From CAYJVP01 sp964373615 (lineage in GTDB: Bacteria; Patescibacteriota; Patescibacteriia; UBA9934; GWF2-40-263), in contig CAYJVP010000008.1 of assembly GCA_964373615.1 (NCBI GenBank), positions 1 to 20,831 of the forward strand: a stretch of DNA of 20,831 bases. The letters run 5' to 3'. Below are positions 6,979-13,575 of this stretch, piece by piece. Position 1 is the stretch's first letter, and every line of letters starts with the position of its first letter. The notes beneath the pieces were generated by a model. The model saw only the letters and a list, made by a program, of their open reading frames with translations, had not been told where the DNA came from and ran no database searches. Position numbers and translations under genes: made by a program.

Positions 6979-8286
6979 TCAAGGGGTCACGCGGTTGATC
7001 AGCCGAGGAAACGGAATCGTTTCCCGAATGTGCTGCACGCCCGTGATCCAACGTACCCAGCGCTCAAGGCCGACTCCACCGCCGGCATGCAACACGCCTC
7101 CGTATTTTCGGATATCCAAATACCACTGATAGTCCTCCACGCGATATCCGCGCTCTTTCAAGTTCGCAAGAAGCTTTTGCTCATCGCTTTCACGCACCGC
7201 GGCGGTGGCAATTTCTCCTCCGCCTTCGGAAGCAATCAAATCCGCGCAAAACCCACGCTCGGTTCCGTCTTCGTCCGTGTACCGCTTCATGTAAAATGCC
7301 TTGACCGCGTACGGATAGTCCTCAACGAAAACTGGAATTTTGTAGATCTCCCCGATTTTTTCCTCGGCTTCGGTGTTCAGATCATCATCGAGTTTCAACG
7401 TAAAACCATGCTCTTCGTTCAAGAGACGAATCATGTCACGCAATTTCACACGCGCAAACGGCTCGTTTGCGGCGCGCTCAAGCAGGGTGACATCACGCTC
7501 CAGAATCTTCAGCTCAGTCTTTCGATTTTCAAGCACGTGTTTCAAAACGTATTTCAGCATCCTCTCGGTCAGATCTTCACTCATGTGCTGATCGAAAAAC
7601 GGCGCTTCCCAATCCATCATCCAAAACTCGTTCAGATGTTTCCTTGTTTTCGATTTTTCGGCACGGAACACCGGACCGAAATCATACACTTTCCCAAGTC
7701 CGTGTTCGATCGCTTCCAAATATAACTGCCCGGACTGTGTCAGATACACGGTGGTTCCGAAGTGATCAACGGCATAAAGCTGCGTTGTATCCTCGCATGA
7801 GGTTGGTTGGAAGATGGGCGTGTCTGTGCGAATGAATCCTTCGTTGTGCAAAAATTCCTCGATGCGCCATTGCACCTCGTCGCGAATGCGTAAAACAGCC
7901 CAGGGAGTTTTTGAACGCACGTACAGATGCCTCTGATCGAAGAGAAAATCCGGGCCGTGTTCCTTTTTCCCAATCGGGTAATCCGGAGCCGCAAGCTGGA
8001 TGATTTCAAAATGTGCCCCCTGGAGCTCGAAGCCAGAGGGGGACCTCGGCTCCTCCTTCACGGTGCCCCGCACAAGGACCGAACTCTCTATGCGAACCTT
8101 CTCAAGCGCGTCCCATTGATCCGCGGGGAGCTCGTTTGCCACGTAGACAACCTGCACATACCCTGTGCCATCGCGAAACTGCAGAAAAAAAATCTTTCCG
8201 CTCGAGCGGAAATTGTACGCCCATCCTTTGAGTTCAATTTTTTGGCCAACGTAAGAGGAAATTTGAGATACCATCGTTTCGGTCAT
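6979..8286 (-). CDS. asnS: Asparaginyl-tRNA synthetase
   Basis: A class II synthetase of about 435 residues that charges tRNA-Asn directly. The OB-fold segment VGQKIELKGWAYNFRSSGKI is near the N-terminus. Motif 2 is FRAEKSKTRKHLNEFWM, with the AsnRS-type K-T-R-[KR]-H-L signature, and motif 3 is GGVGLERWVRWITGVQHIRE. It resembles the compact Thermus-like AsnRS more than the E. coli form. The start is uncertain: ATGs at 8286 and 8274 both fit the family's N-terminus, neither has a clear Shine-Dalgarno, and the open frame upstream (to a TTG at 8373) shows no homology. The gene heads the eight-gene operon running to 1008, with a likely promoter around 8442-8471. Confidence 0.95.
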   Translation of the reverse strand: MTETMVSQISSYVGQKIELKGWAYNFRSSGKIFFLQFRDGTGYVQVVYVANELPADQWDALEKVRIESSVLVRGTVKEEPRSPSGFELQGAHFEIIQLAAPDYPIGKKEHGPDFLFDQRHLYVRSKTPWAVLRIRDEVQWRIEEFLHNEGFIRTDTPIFQPTSCEDTTQLYAVDHFGTTVYLTQSGQLYLEAIEHGLGKVYDFGPVFRAEKSKTRKHLNEFWMMDWEAPFFDQHMSEDLTERMLKYVLKHVLENRKTELKILERDVTLLERAANEPFARVKLRDMIRLLNEEHGFTLKLDDDLNTEAEEKIGEIYKIPVFVEDYPYAVKAFYMKRYTDEDGTERGFCADLIASEGGGEIATAAVRESDEQKLLANLKERGYRVEDYQWYLDIRKYGGVLHAGGGVGLERWVRWITGVQHIRETIPFPRLINRVTP

Positions 8287-8363
8287 AACGACAAATCGAG
8301 ACAAAAAATTCATCGTCAGTTTAGCGGAAAACAGCATAACGCGCAAACGTTGGTAACTGCCTG

Positions 8364-8412
8364 CCCTGAGCAAGGCCAGCTACCCTTCGGGGGGCTCAGG
8401 GAATAGCTGGCC
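8364..8412 (-). repeat. Overlapping palindromes in the asnS leader
   Basis: Two perfect inverted repeats interlock. GGCCAGCTA at 8374-8382 pairs with TAGCTGGCC at 8404-8412, and CCCTGAGC at 8364-8371 pairs with GCTCAGGG at 8394-8401. Read on the minus strand the order is 1-2-1'-2', so the 9-bp and 8-bp helices are either alternatives or would form a strained pseudoknot with 2-nt connecting loops. A small CCC-TTCG-GGG hairpin lies inside. The CCCTGAGC/GCTCAGGG arms belong to a dispersed family also seen near 84-103. Confidence 0.6.
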
Positions 8413-8424
8413 GAATCGAAAGGG

Positions 8425-8454
8425 TTGACAACTTGGCCAAAATTATGCACGATG
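8425..8454 (+). promoter_or_regulatory. Likely promoter of the plus-strand orphan gene
   Basis: A consensus -35 box TTGACA (8425-8430) is followed after 18 nt by CACGAT (8449-8454), a weak -10 with three matches to TATAAT. It would start transcription near 8461, about 80 nt before the ATG at 8543. The -35 is strong and the -10 poor, so this is a moderate call. It overlaps a candidate minus-strand promoter. Confidence 0.4.
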
Positions 8455-8471
8455 AGGTTGTTCTCTGGCCA
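8442..8471 (-). promoter_or_regulatory. Likely promoter of the asnS operon
   Basis: On the minus strand CATAAT (8447-8442) is a five-of-six match to the -10 consensus, and TGGCCA (8471-8466), 18 nt upstream, matches four positions of the -35. The leader would be roughly 150 nt and would contain the interlocking palindromes at 8364-8412. The element overlaps the plus-strand promoter, so the two could interfere with each other. Confidence 0.4.
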
Positions 8472-8487
8472 AGTTCGCTTGGCTTTT
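8468..8487 (+). terminator. Short hairpin with T-run in the plus-strand leader
   Basis: GCCAAG-TTCG-CTTGGC (8468-8483) followed by TTTT is a minimal intrinsic-terminator shape between the promoter and the orphan gene. Its left arm is also part of GGCCAAGTT (8467-8475), the exact complement of AACTTGGCC at 8430-8438. With a six-pair stem it may be a weak attenuator or a 5'-end stabilising hairpin rather than a true terminator. Confidence 0.35.
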
Positions 8488-8542
8488 GAACGCCCTCCGA
8501 GAGGCCCGTCCGTGGCTCCTCAAAACCCCGCAAGAGGTACTC

Positions 8543-8953
8543 ATGTCGACCGAAGACCACCAGTGGCTCGTGGAAGAAATGGAAGCACTCGCGGATGCTG
8601 CCCGGGAAGAGCCGGCCATCATGACTGTGGCGGCCCAAGATGGCTGCGAGCAGGTCGTGATGAGGCGACTCATGGAGGAGGCCGATGGTCCGCCGGACTA
8701 CTCCTTCCTCACGGAGGCACTCCTCTACACTGGCAGTGCCAGGTGTGTGTCCGACCTCGTCTCCTTCGCCGCGGCCCGTAGCGAGTGTGGCGAGCTCGCG
8801 CGCGCCCTGCTCGACGCGGTCGACCACCAGGAGTTCGATGCGGCGCTGTTCCATGGCGGGCGCGCGCAGGCCGCCATCGCGGCGCTCTCCCAGTGGCTGC
8901 GCGGCAGTCTCTTCCGGCGCTGGATGAGCTCGGCCTACGTCCTCGTCAACTGA
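8543..8953 (+). CDS. Orphan GC-rich alpha-helical protein of unknown function
   Basis: I do not recognise this 136-residue protein. It is acidic and alanine- and leucine-rich, reading as consecutive helices (for example WLVEEMEALADAAREEPAIM and ECGELARALLDAVDHQEFDA), with no signal peptide or membrane segment. The spacing of helix pairs is reminiscent of helical-repeat folds, but no repeat is clear. The ATG at 8543 has an AGAGG Shine-Dalgarno 6 nt upstream (8534-8538); the open frame extends to a TTG at 8486 without support. Its third codon positions are almost all G or C, more extreme than in neighbouring recO or asnS. It is the only complete plus-strand gene in the window and has its own likely promoter and a strong terminator. 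The opposite strand is also open (8396-8971) but has no ribosome binding site. Recent acquisition is plausible. Confidence 0.7.
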   Translation: MSTEDHQWLVEEMEALADAAREEPAIMTVAAQDGCEQVVMRRLMEEADGPPDYSFLTEALLYTGSARCVSDLVSFAAARSECGELARALLDAVDHQEFDAALFHGGRAQAAIAALSQWLRGSLFRRWMSSAYVLVN

Positions 8954-8993
8954 CGAACTGGGCTCGCCCATGCCCGTTCACTTCGTTTCGTTC

Positions 8994-9033
8994 CCCGCCG
9001 AAGCTCTGATTCAGAGCCACGGCGGGTTTTCTT
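8994..9033 (+). terminator. Intrinsic terminator of the orphan gene
   Basis: CCCGCCG (8994-9000) pairs with CGGCGGG (9020-9026), and inside it GCTCTGA pairs with TCAGAGC, giving a long near-perfect stem followed by TTTTCTT. It lies 41 nt after the orphan gene's stop codon and overlaps the last bases of recO (stop at 9032-9034). On the minus strand no T-run follows, so termination of recO transcripts here is less certain. Confidence 0.85.
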
Positions 9034-9808
9034 ATACACACGAGACACAGCTCCTGAGTGAACTCGCCGGAATCGTCGGGAAGTGCGCGGTCACAAGAGA
9101 CTCAACCGCATCGTGAAACGCAGCGAGCGCTTCGCCCGGCAAACGAGGACGCAACTGCGACTCAAAATTTTCGCTCATGGCAAACCGCATGAGCTTCATC
9201 GTTTCATCCGCAATGGGACGCGCGGCAAACCACTGCTCCGCATCTTTCCGCATACAGACCTCGCACACCGCGCCGCCTTTGATCGCGTGCCAACGATAGG
9301 ACCCGGCAGAGAGCGGCCCGCGACAACCGACACAAAAAACAAATTCAGGTCGGTAGCCGAGGATTGCCAACAGTTTGAGAGCAAACGCGGCCAGCAAAAA
9401 TCCCGACCGCTCGGGTGAGCACTTGGGGGCGCGATCTAAAAATTCCAACCAGGCAAGAAGTTCTTCATAGAGGATCGGATCCGCCTCGTGCGGACGTGTC
9501 CCCAGATCAACAAGATGAAACGCCTGATGCGCAAGCATGGTCTTTGAGACGTCGGTGTAGATGCCGGAAAAAGCCCTCCGCCGCTCGGCGCCGGCAATGG
9601 TCTCAAAAACGCGCCCACGCACAATGAGCACGTCCGTTTCTGCACAGAATTCAAGATGCGGAGAAAGTTTAGCAAGTGGCTTCATGGCTCCGCGCCCAAT
9701 CACCTCGACCTTTCCGTGTTCGTTCGTATACAGCGCGTACATCCGATCCGCCTCTCGCCAGGCGCGACGTGAGAGAACAATGCCGCGCGTATGGTACAGC
9801 GTGGCCAT
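9032..9808 (-). CDS. recO: DNA repair protein RecO
   Basis: RecO, 258 residues, helps load RecA onto SSB-coated single-stranded DNA together with RecR and anneals strands in recombinational repair. The N-terminal OB fold starts YHTRGIVLSRRAWREADRMY and continues LYTNEHGKVEVIGRGAMKP. The helical C-terminal domain carries a zinc site C-x2-C (FCVGCRG) and a second C-x2-C (CEVC), intact as in many RecO proteins. The length is typical. It starts 2 nt after ruvX ends, so the two repair and Holliday-junction-related genes form one unit. The 3' end overlaps the terminator of the convergent orphan gene. Confidence 0.92.
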   Translation of the reverse strand: MATLYHTRGIVLSRRAWREADRMYALYTNEHGKVEVIGRGAMKPLAKLSPHLEFCAETDVLIVRGRVFETIAGAERRRAFSGIYTDVSKTMLAHQAFHLVDLGTRPHEADPILYEELLAWLEFLDRAPKCSPERSGFLLAAFALKLLAILGYRPEFVFCVGCRGPLSAGSYRWHAIKGGAVCEVCMRKDAEQWFAARPIADETMKLMRFAMSENFESQLRPRLPGEALAAFHDAVESLVTAHFPTIPASSLRSCVSCV

Positions 9809-9810
9809 AC

Positions 9811-10206
9811 TTACGTCCGACGATTCATATACTGCTCAACAATGAGCATGGCCGCGAGCGCGTCTTCCTCGGCCTCCGCGCCCTCTTCGCGTTTCAGACG
9901 AATGCTTTCCGAAGTCGTGTACGATTCGTCCTCTTCGATCACGGGCACGGAAACCGCGCTCTCGAGCGTTTTGATGAAGGCGCGCGTTTTTTCAAGCTGC
10001 TCGGAGCTGTGATGTCCGCCCGTTGAAAGAGGGACCCCGACGACGATGACATCAATATCCTCGGCGTCCACGCGTTTGGCAAACACGTCGATGGTGGCGC
10101 TCCCCGCATTTGGCACAACGTCGAGCGGCACAGCGACGCGCGCCGTCGTGTCCGCAAATGCCAGCCCTATTTTTTTGTCGCCGTAGTCGAGGCCGAGGAT
10201 CCGCAT
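9811..10206 (-). CDS. ruvX: Putative Holliday junction resolvase / pre-16S rRNA nuclease RuvX (YqgF)
   Basis: RuvX/YqgF, 131 residues, has an RNase H-like fold. In E. coli YqgF is a nuclease that matures the 5' end of 16S rRNA; junction resolution was the earlier proposal. MRILGLDYGDKKIGLAFAD holds the first catalytic Asp and the signature glycine pattern. VVGVPLSTGG, the EEDESYTTSES segment and the late acidic pair in EEDALAAMLIV complete the site. The gene comes right after the GxxExxY cassette; a short GTTAGCC tandem lies just upstream of its ATG. It is probably co-transcribed with recO. Confidence 0.93.
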   Translation of the reverse strand: MRILGLDYGDKKIGLAFADTTARVAVPLDVVPNAGSATIDVFAKRVDAEDIDVIVVGVPLSTGGHHSSEQLEKTRAFIKTLESAVSVPVIEEDESYTTSESIRLKREEGAEAEEDALAAMLIVEQYMNRRT

Positions 10207-10216
10207 AGTGTTAGCC

Positions 10217-10260
10217 GTTAGCCGTTACTAATTAACGAATCTTCTAAAAATCCTACGAAT
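10217..10260. repeat. Left inverted repeat flanking the GxxExxY gene
   Basis: The reverse complement of this 44-nt segment matches 10718-10760 at roughly 80% with one single-base gap. The shared core is GTAGGATTT, then GATT, then AATTAGTAAC, then GC and AAC. The segment ends 10 nt before the ruvX start codon and contains part of a GTTAGCC tandem (10210-10228). Together the pair brackets the GxxExxY gene exactly. Confidence 0.7.
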
Positions 10261-10294
10261 CCTACAAATGCTACAAATTGAATCCGGTCACGAA

Positions 10295-10681
10295 TCACGA
10301 ATAAGGACGAAGAACGCGATGGAACGTCACGCTGTCGGAACCGAAACGGACGAGAATACCTAAATCCATTTGATGCTGCACAAGGTATCGGCGAACCTGC
10401 TCGAAGTCTTGTCGTCGGAATCGTCCTCCGACCTTCAATTCAAGGACGAGCTGACCATTCACCAAAAAATCCAACACGAAGTCGCCGATACGTTTGCCAT
10501 CGCAAAGAAATGGCGCATGAACCTGTTCACGAAAAGGTACTCCTCTCTTCTCCAAGAAAATCGCAACAGCACGCTGATAATGTACCTCCTTCTTTTCCGG
10601 ACCAATCTCGTTGAACGCATCAAAACATGCACCGACAACCTGGTAGCTCAACTCTGGATAGATCAAATCTGCGGCTTCCAT
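10295..10681 (-). CDS. GxxExxY-family protein (PDDEXK-like nuclease fold)
   Basis: A 128-residue protein of the GxxExxY family (PF13366, PDDEXK_3). It contains ELSYQVVGACFDAFNEIGPE, the family helix, then EKKEVHY in place of the usual GxxExxY (Glu replaces the first Gly). The nuclease-like core follows: GDFVLDFLVNGQLVLELKV, giving D...ExK. The biological role of these proteins is not established; the fold suggests nucleic-acid cleavage. The ATG at 10681 (MEAADLIYPEL) is preferred because the frame upstream to 10762 merely translates the flanking inverted repeat. The gene sits between map and ruvX and is bracketed by ~44-bp inverted repeats, so it looks like an inserted cassette. Confidence 0.85.
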   Translation of the reverse strand: MEAADLIYPELSYQVVGACFDAFNEIGPEKKEVHYQRAVAIFLEKRGVPFREQVHAPFLCDGKRIGDFVLDFLVNGQLVLELKVGGRFRRQDFEQVRRYLVQHQMDLGILVRFGSDSVTFHRVLRPYS

Positions 10682-10717
10682 ACCCCTGAGAGGTCTGTCG
10701 TATTGGTAGGATTTGAT

Positions 10718-10760
10718 ATTAGTAGGATTTGTAGCTGATTGGTAATTAGTAACAGCGAAC
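10718..10760. repeat. Right inverted repeat flanking the GxxExxY gene
   Basis: The partner of 10217-10260 in inverted orientation. It ends 2 nt before the map stop codon (10763-10765) and contains the core GTAGGATTTGTAG, GATT and AATTAGTAAC. A further GTAGGATTT at 10706-10714 repeats the motif directly. Confidence 0.7.
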
Positions 10761-10762
10761 AC

Positions 10763-11539
10763 CTATACCGGCAGGGGCGTCAAAATCTCGGGACCATCCT
10801 TCAAAATCGCAATCGTTACCTCAAAATGCGCGCTAAGGCTCCCGTCGGCCATCACCACGGTCCACCCATCATCTGCGGTCGTCACTTCAAAACTCCCGAG
10901 TGCCACCATGGGCTCGAGCGCCAGACACATCCCGGGAACAAGTGGCACGTGCGGCGCGTGGGGATTCACAAAGTTCGGCACGTGCGGCTCTTCATGCACC
11001 TGATGACCGACCCCGTGGCCGACAAGAGCGCGAACGATGCCATAGCCGAACGGCTTAATAAACGTCTCGACAGCCGCGCCGATATCGTTCACCTCGCCAC
11101 CAACCCTTGCCGCCGAAACGCCAGCCAAAAGAGACGCCCGCGTCACACGAATGAGCTCTGTGGCCTCCTTCGACGCTCGCCCAACCGGCGCCGTGACGGC
11201 CATGTCCGTGCACAACCCCTTGTACCAACAACCAATGTCGAATCCGACGATATCTCCTTCCTTGAGCGCGATCGTGCGATTGCCTGGCCCGTGCACAATC
11301 TCTTCATTCACGGAAATACATAGTGTGGAAGGAAACGGCAGGTCTCCCTTTGAAATGCGGTAACCCAAAAAGGACGGCTCTCCGCCGCCTTCGCGAATGA
11401 CGCGCTCGGCCACCTGGTCCAATTCAAACAGTTTCACGCCAGGCGAAACAGCGTCGACAACGGCCTTGAGGGCACGCGACAAAAGCGCGCCGCCTTCTCT
11501 CATGGATTGAATCTCCTCGGCTGTTTTTACGTTCGCCAT
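10763..11539 (-). CDS. map: Methionine aminopeptidase, type I
   Basis: MetAP type I, 258 residues, removes the initiator methionine from nascent proteins at the ribosome. The five metal ligands are present: D101 (GFDIG), D112 (CTDMAV), H175 (VGHGVGH), E209 (ALEPMV) and E240 (HFEVTI). The substrate-side H83 (EIVHG) is also present. There is no N-terminal zinc-finger extension. The order secY-adk-map is the standard end of the spc region, but the usual infA-rpmJ-rpsM-rpsK continuation is absent and the GxxExxY cassette follows instead. The start is 3 nt after the adk stop codon. Confidence 0.96.
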   Translation of the reverse strand: MANVKTAEEIQSMREGGALLSRALKAVVDAVSPGVKLFELDQVAERVIREGGGEPSFLGYRISKGDLPFPSTLCISVNEEIVHGPGNRTIALKEGDIVGFDIGCWYKGLCTDMAVTAPVGRASKEATELIRVTRASLLAGVSAARVGGEVNDIGAAVETFIKPFGYGIVRALVGHGVGHQVHEEPHVPNFVNPHAPHVPLVPGMCLALEPMVALGSFEVTTADDGWTVVMADGSLSAHFEVTIAILKDGPEILTPLPV

Positions 11540-11542
11540 ACG

Positions 11543-12178
11543 CTACATCCCAAGCGCCGTACGAATCCTCGCGACAACCTCTTCAATCGATCCCGTACCG
11601 TCAACGCGATGCACCAACCCAAGCTCCTCGTAGCGTGCAATGACAGGCCGCGTATCATTCTCGTAAATTTCAAGACGCTTCCCGATCGCCTCGGGCGTGT
11701 CGTCGTTTCGCTGAAAAAACTTCCCGCCGCACGGACACGCATCATCTGGCCTGTGGCCGTCGCGTGTCGCCTCCACTTTGCCGCAGCGGTCGCATGTCAA
11801 CCGTCCGCCCAAACGCTTGAGTGATTCCTCCCGCGGGATGTCAATCACCAAAACGTGCGTGGGCGTATCAAACGTGAACGCATCGTATTGCGAAATGTTG
11901 CGGGGATACCCGTCGAGGACGTACCCACCCGCAACGTCCGGTTCTGTCAATCTAGCACGAAGAAGGTTCGCCGCGATCTGGTCCGACACAAGTTCTCCGC
12001 GCTTCAGCACGGCGTCGATTTCGCGCCCAATCTCTGACCCTGCGGCAACCGCGTCGCGACACAGCTGTCCCATGGCCAGCGCTGGAACACCCAACTGTGC
12101 CGAAAGACGCTGGGCTTGCGTCCCCTTTCCACTTCCCTGCGGCCCCAAAATAATAATTTTCCAGATACGTTCGGTCAT
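11543..12178 (-). CDS. adk: Adenylate kinase with zinc-type LID
   Basis: Adenylate kinase, 211 residues, interconverts ATP + AMP and 2 ADP. The P-loop is GPQGSGKGT (12-20) and the Asp-bearing motif is LDGYPRN (88-94). The LID carries four cysteines (C129, C132, C148, C150), the zinc-binding type. The AMP-site segment, commonly STGDxxR, reads AMGQLCR here (35-41), keeping the Arg but losing the usual Thr and Asp. The ATG at 12178 matches the family N-terminus; upstream codons to 12247 have no homology and hold a likely promoter. It is co-transcribed with map. Confidence 0.95.
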   Translation of the reverse strand: MTERIWKIIILGPQGSGKGTQAQRLSAQLGVPALAMGQLCRDAVAAGSEIGREIDAVLKRGELVSDQIAANLLRARLTEPDVAGGYVLDGYPRNISQYDAFTFDTPTHVLVIDIPREESLKRLGGRLTCDRCGKVEATRDGHRPDDACPCGGKFFQRNDDTPEAIGKRLEIYENDTRPVIARYEELGLVHRVDGTGSIEEVVARIRTALGM

Positions 12179-12203
12179 ACGTAAAAACGTGAAAGACAGC
12201 CTC

Positions 12204-12231
12204 AGTATACCAGAAGCCACCCGATCGTCGA
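12204..12231 (-). promoter_or_regulatory. Likely promoter for adk-map
   Basis: On the minus strand, TGGTATACT gives an extended -10 (TATACT at 12209-12204 with an upstream TGG). TCGACG (12231-12226), 16 nt upstream, matches four of six -35 positions. It lies in the 110-nt secY-adk gap, the longest unrepeated gap in the cluster, and would start transcription about 20 nt before the adk ATG. A GTGTAG/CTACAC hairpin (about 12250-12269) lies just upstream. Confidence 0.55.
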
Positions 12232-12288
12232 GGTTCGCGCCGAACACGTGTAGGGCCTGTTCTACACCGAACGGCAGTCATTTGTTTC

Positions 12289-13554
12289 TTACAACTCGTA
12301 CTGCCGCATCGTGAGCTGCGCCTCGATCTGTTTCACGCTCTCGATCACGACGTTCACAACGATCAGAATCGAGGTTCCGCCAATGACAAGACTCGCATTG
12401 CCGGTCAGCTGTTGGGCCGCAAGCGGCAGAATGGCAATCGCAGAGAGAAAGATGGCGCCAATAAGAAGGATACGATTCGCGACGTAAGCGAGATATTCCG
12501 CCGTGGGCTTGCCTGGACGAATGCCAGGGACAAAACCTCCCTGAAGCTGCAAATTTTCAGCCACGCGGTCCGGGTGGAAAATCACGGACGTATAGAAATA
12601 GGTGAAGGCAAACACGAGCACGAAATAGAGGACGCCGTAGAACAGCTGATTCGCAAACAACTCTAAGGTGAACGCCGCGGCGTTTCGCAACCACTCGCTC
12701 TTTGCAGACGTAAAGAATTGAGCAAAGACGCTTGGGAACAGGATGATCGAGATGGCAAAAATGATCGGGATCACACCAGCCATGTTCACGCGAAGCGGCA
12801 GGTGCGTGGACACACCACCCGCAAGCCGCGAGCCGCGAATCTGTCTGGCGTACTGAACCGGGATATTGCGCTGCGCCTCATGCATGATAACCACGCCAAT
12901 GATGGTGACGATCATGGCGGCGATGAAAATCAGAAGCGTCACAAGCTGAGAGCGATCATACACGGCAAGGGTACGCTGAAAAAACGACGGCAGACCCGCA
13001 ATGATGCCGGCAAAAATCATGATCGAGATCCCATTGCCAACATGCTTCTCGGAAATAAGTTCCCCAAGCCACATGATGAAAATGGTCCCAGCGGTCATCG
13101 ACACCATGGTCAGAACAATCTGAAATACACTAACGTCCGTAAACACCCCGCTCGTTTGCTGACGCAAGAGAAGCAAGAGTCCATACGCCTGCACAGCGGA
13201 AAGGGGGACGGTCAGCAAACGCGTCCACTGGTTGATCTTCTGGCGTCCTTGTTCCTCCTTTTGCATTTCCTCGAGTTTAGGATGGATCATGGCGAGAAGC
13301 TGGAAGATGATGGAGGCGGTGATGTAGGGGGCCACGCCGAGGGCAACGATCGAAAAATTCTCAAGCGTGCCGCCGGAAAAAATGTTCAGGAGGCCAAAGA
13401 ATTGGTTGGACTGAAAAAATTGGCTGAGCGCATCCGCATTCACGCCCGGAATGGGTATGTGCGCCGCGATGCGAAACACCACCAGCATGCACAGCACGTA
13501 CAAAATGCTGTTTCGCACCTCCGATGTGCGCCACACGCGCATGAGATAGCCCAT
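12289..13554 (-). CDS. secY: Preprotein translocase subunit SecY
   Basis: SecY, 421 residues, forms the protein-conducting channel of the Sec translocon in the cytoplasmic membrane. About ten hydrophobic segments can be counted. The plug and TM2 region FSIVALGVAPYITASIIFQL and the cytosolic loop with RQIRGSRLAGG are typical. The ISEKHVGNGISIMIFAGI segment is likewise a SecY hallmark. The C-terminus ends in a short cytosolic tail. It follows rplO after 21 nt, as in most bacteria, and precedes the adk promoter. Confidence 0.97.
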   Translation of the reverse strand: MGYLMRVWRTSEVRNSILYVLCMLVVFRIAAHIPIPGVNADALSQFFQSNQFFGLLNIFSGGTLENFSIVALGVAPYITASIIFQLLAMIHPKLEEMQKEEQGRQKINQWTRLLTVPLSAVQAYGLLLLLRQQTSGVFTDVSVFQIVLTMVSMTAGTIFIMWLGELISEKHVGNGISIMIFAGIIAGLPSFFQRTLAVYDRSQLVTLLIFIAAMIVTIIGVVIMHEAQRNIPVQYARQIRGSRLAGGVSTHLPLRVNMAGVIPIIFAISIILFPSVFAQFFTSAKSEWLRNAAAFTLELFANQLFYGVLYFVLVFAFTYFYTSVIFHPDRVAENLQLQGGFVPGIRPGKPTAEYLAYVANRILLIGAIFLSAIAILPLAAQQLTGNASLVIGGTSILIVVNVVIESVKQIEAQLTMRQYEL

Positions 13555-13575
13555 ATTCGCTGTCCTTCTCTCGAC

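Larger units (their letters stand above)
8287..8542. other. Divergent intergenic region between asnS and the plus-strand orphan gene
   Basis: This 256-nt gap separates two genes transcribed away from each other. From left to right it holds the asnS leader, overlapping palindromes (8364-8412), a divergent promoter zone with a 9-bp dyad (8425-8475), a small hairpin with a T-run (8468-8487), and the leader and ribosome binding site of the plus-strand gene. I see no further gene in it. Confidence 0.7.

Noticed and set aside
8287..8440. Possible T-box riboswitch ahead of asnS
   Set aside because: The conserved T-box core (a GGTGGNACCGCG-like sequence) is absent on the minus strand, and no terminator precedes asnS.
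8396..8971. 191-codon minus-strand frame opposite the orphan gene
   Set aside because: No ribosome binding site, low-complexity charged sequence, and it spans the promoter and palindrome region; the plus-strand frame has start signals and a terminator.
10682..10762. Longer N-terminus of the GxxExxY protein from 10762
   Set aside because: These codons read through the flanking inverted repeat and precede the conserved family start.
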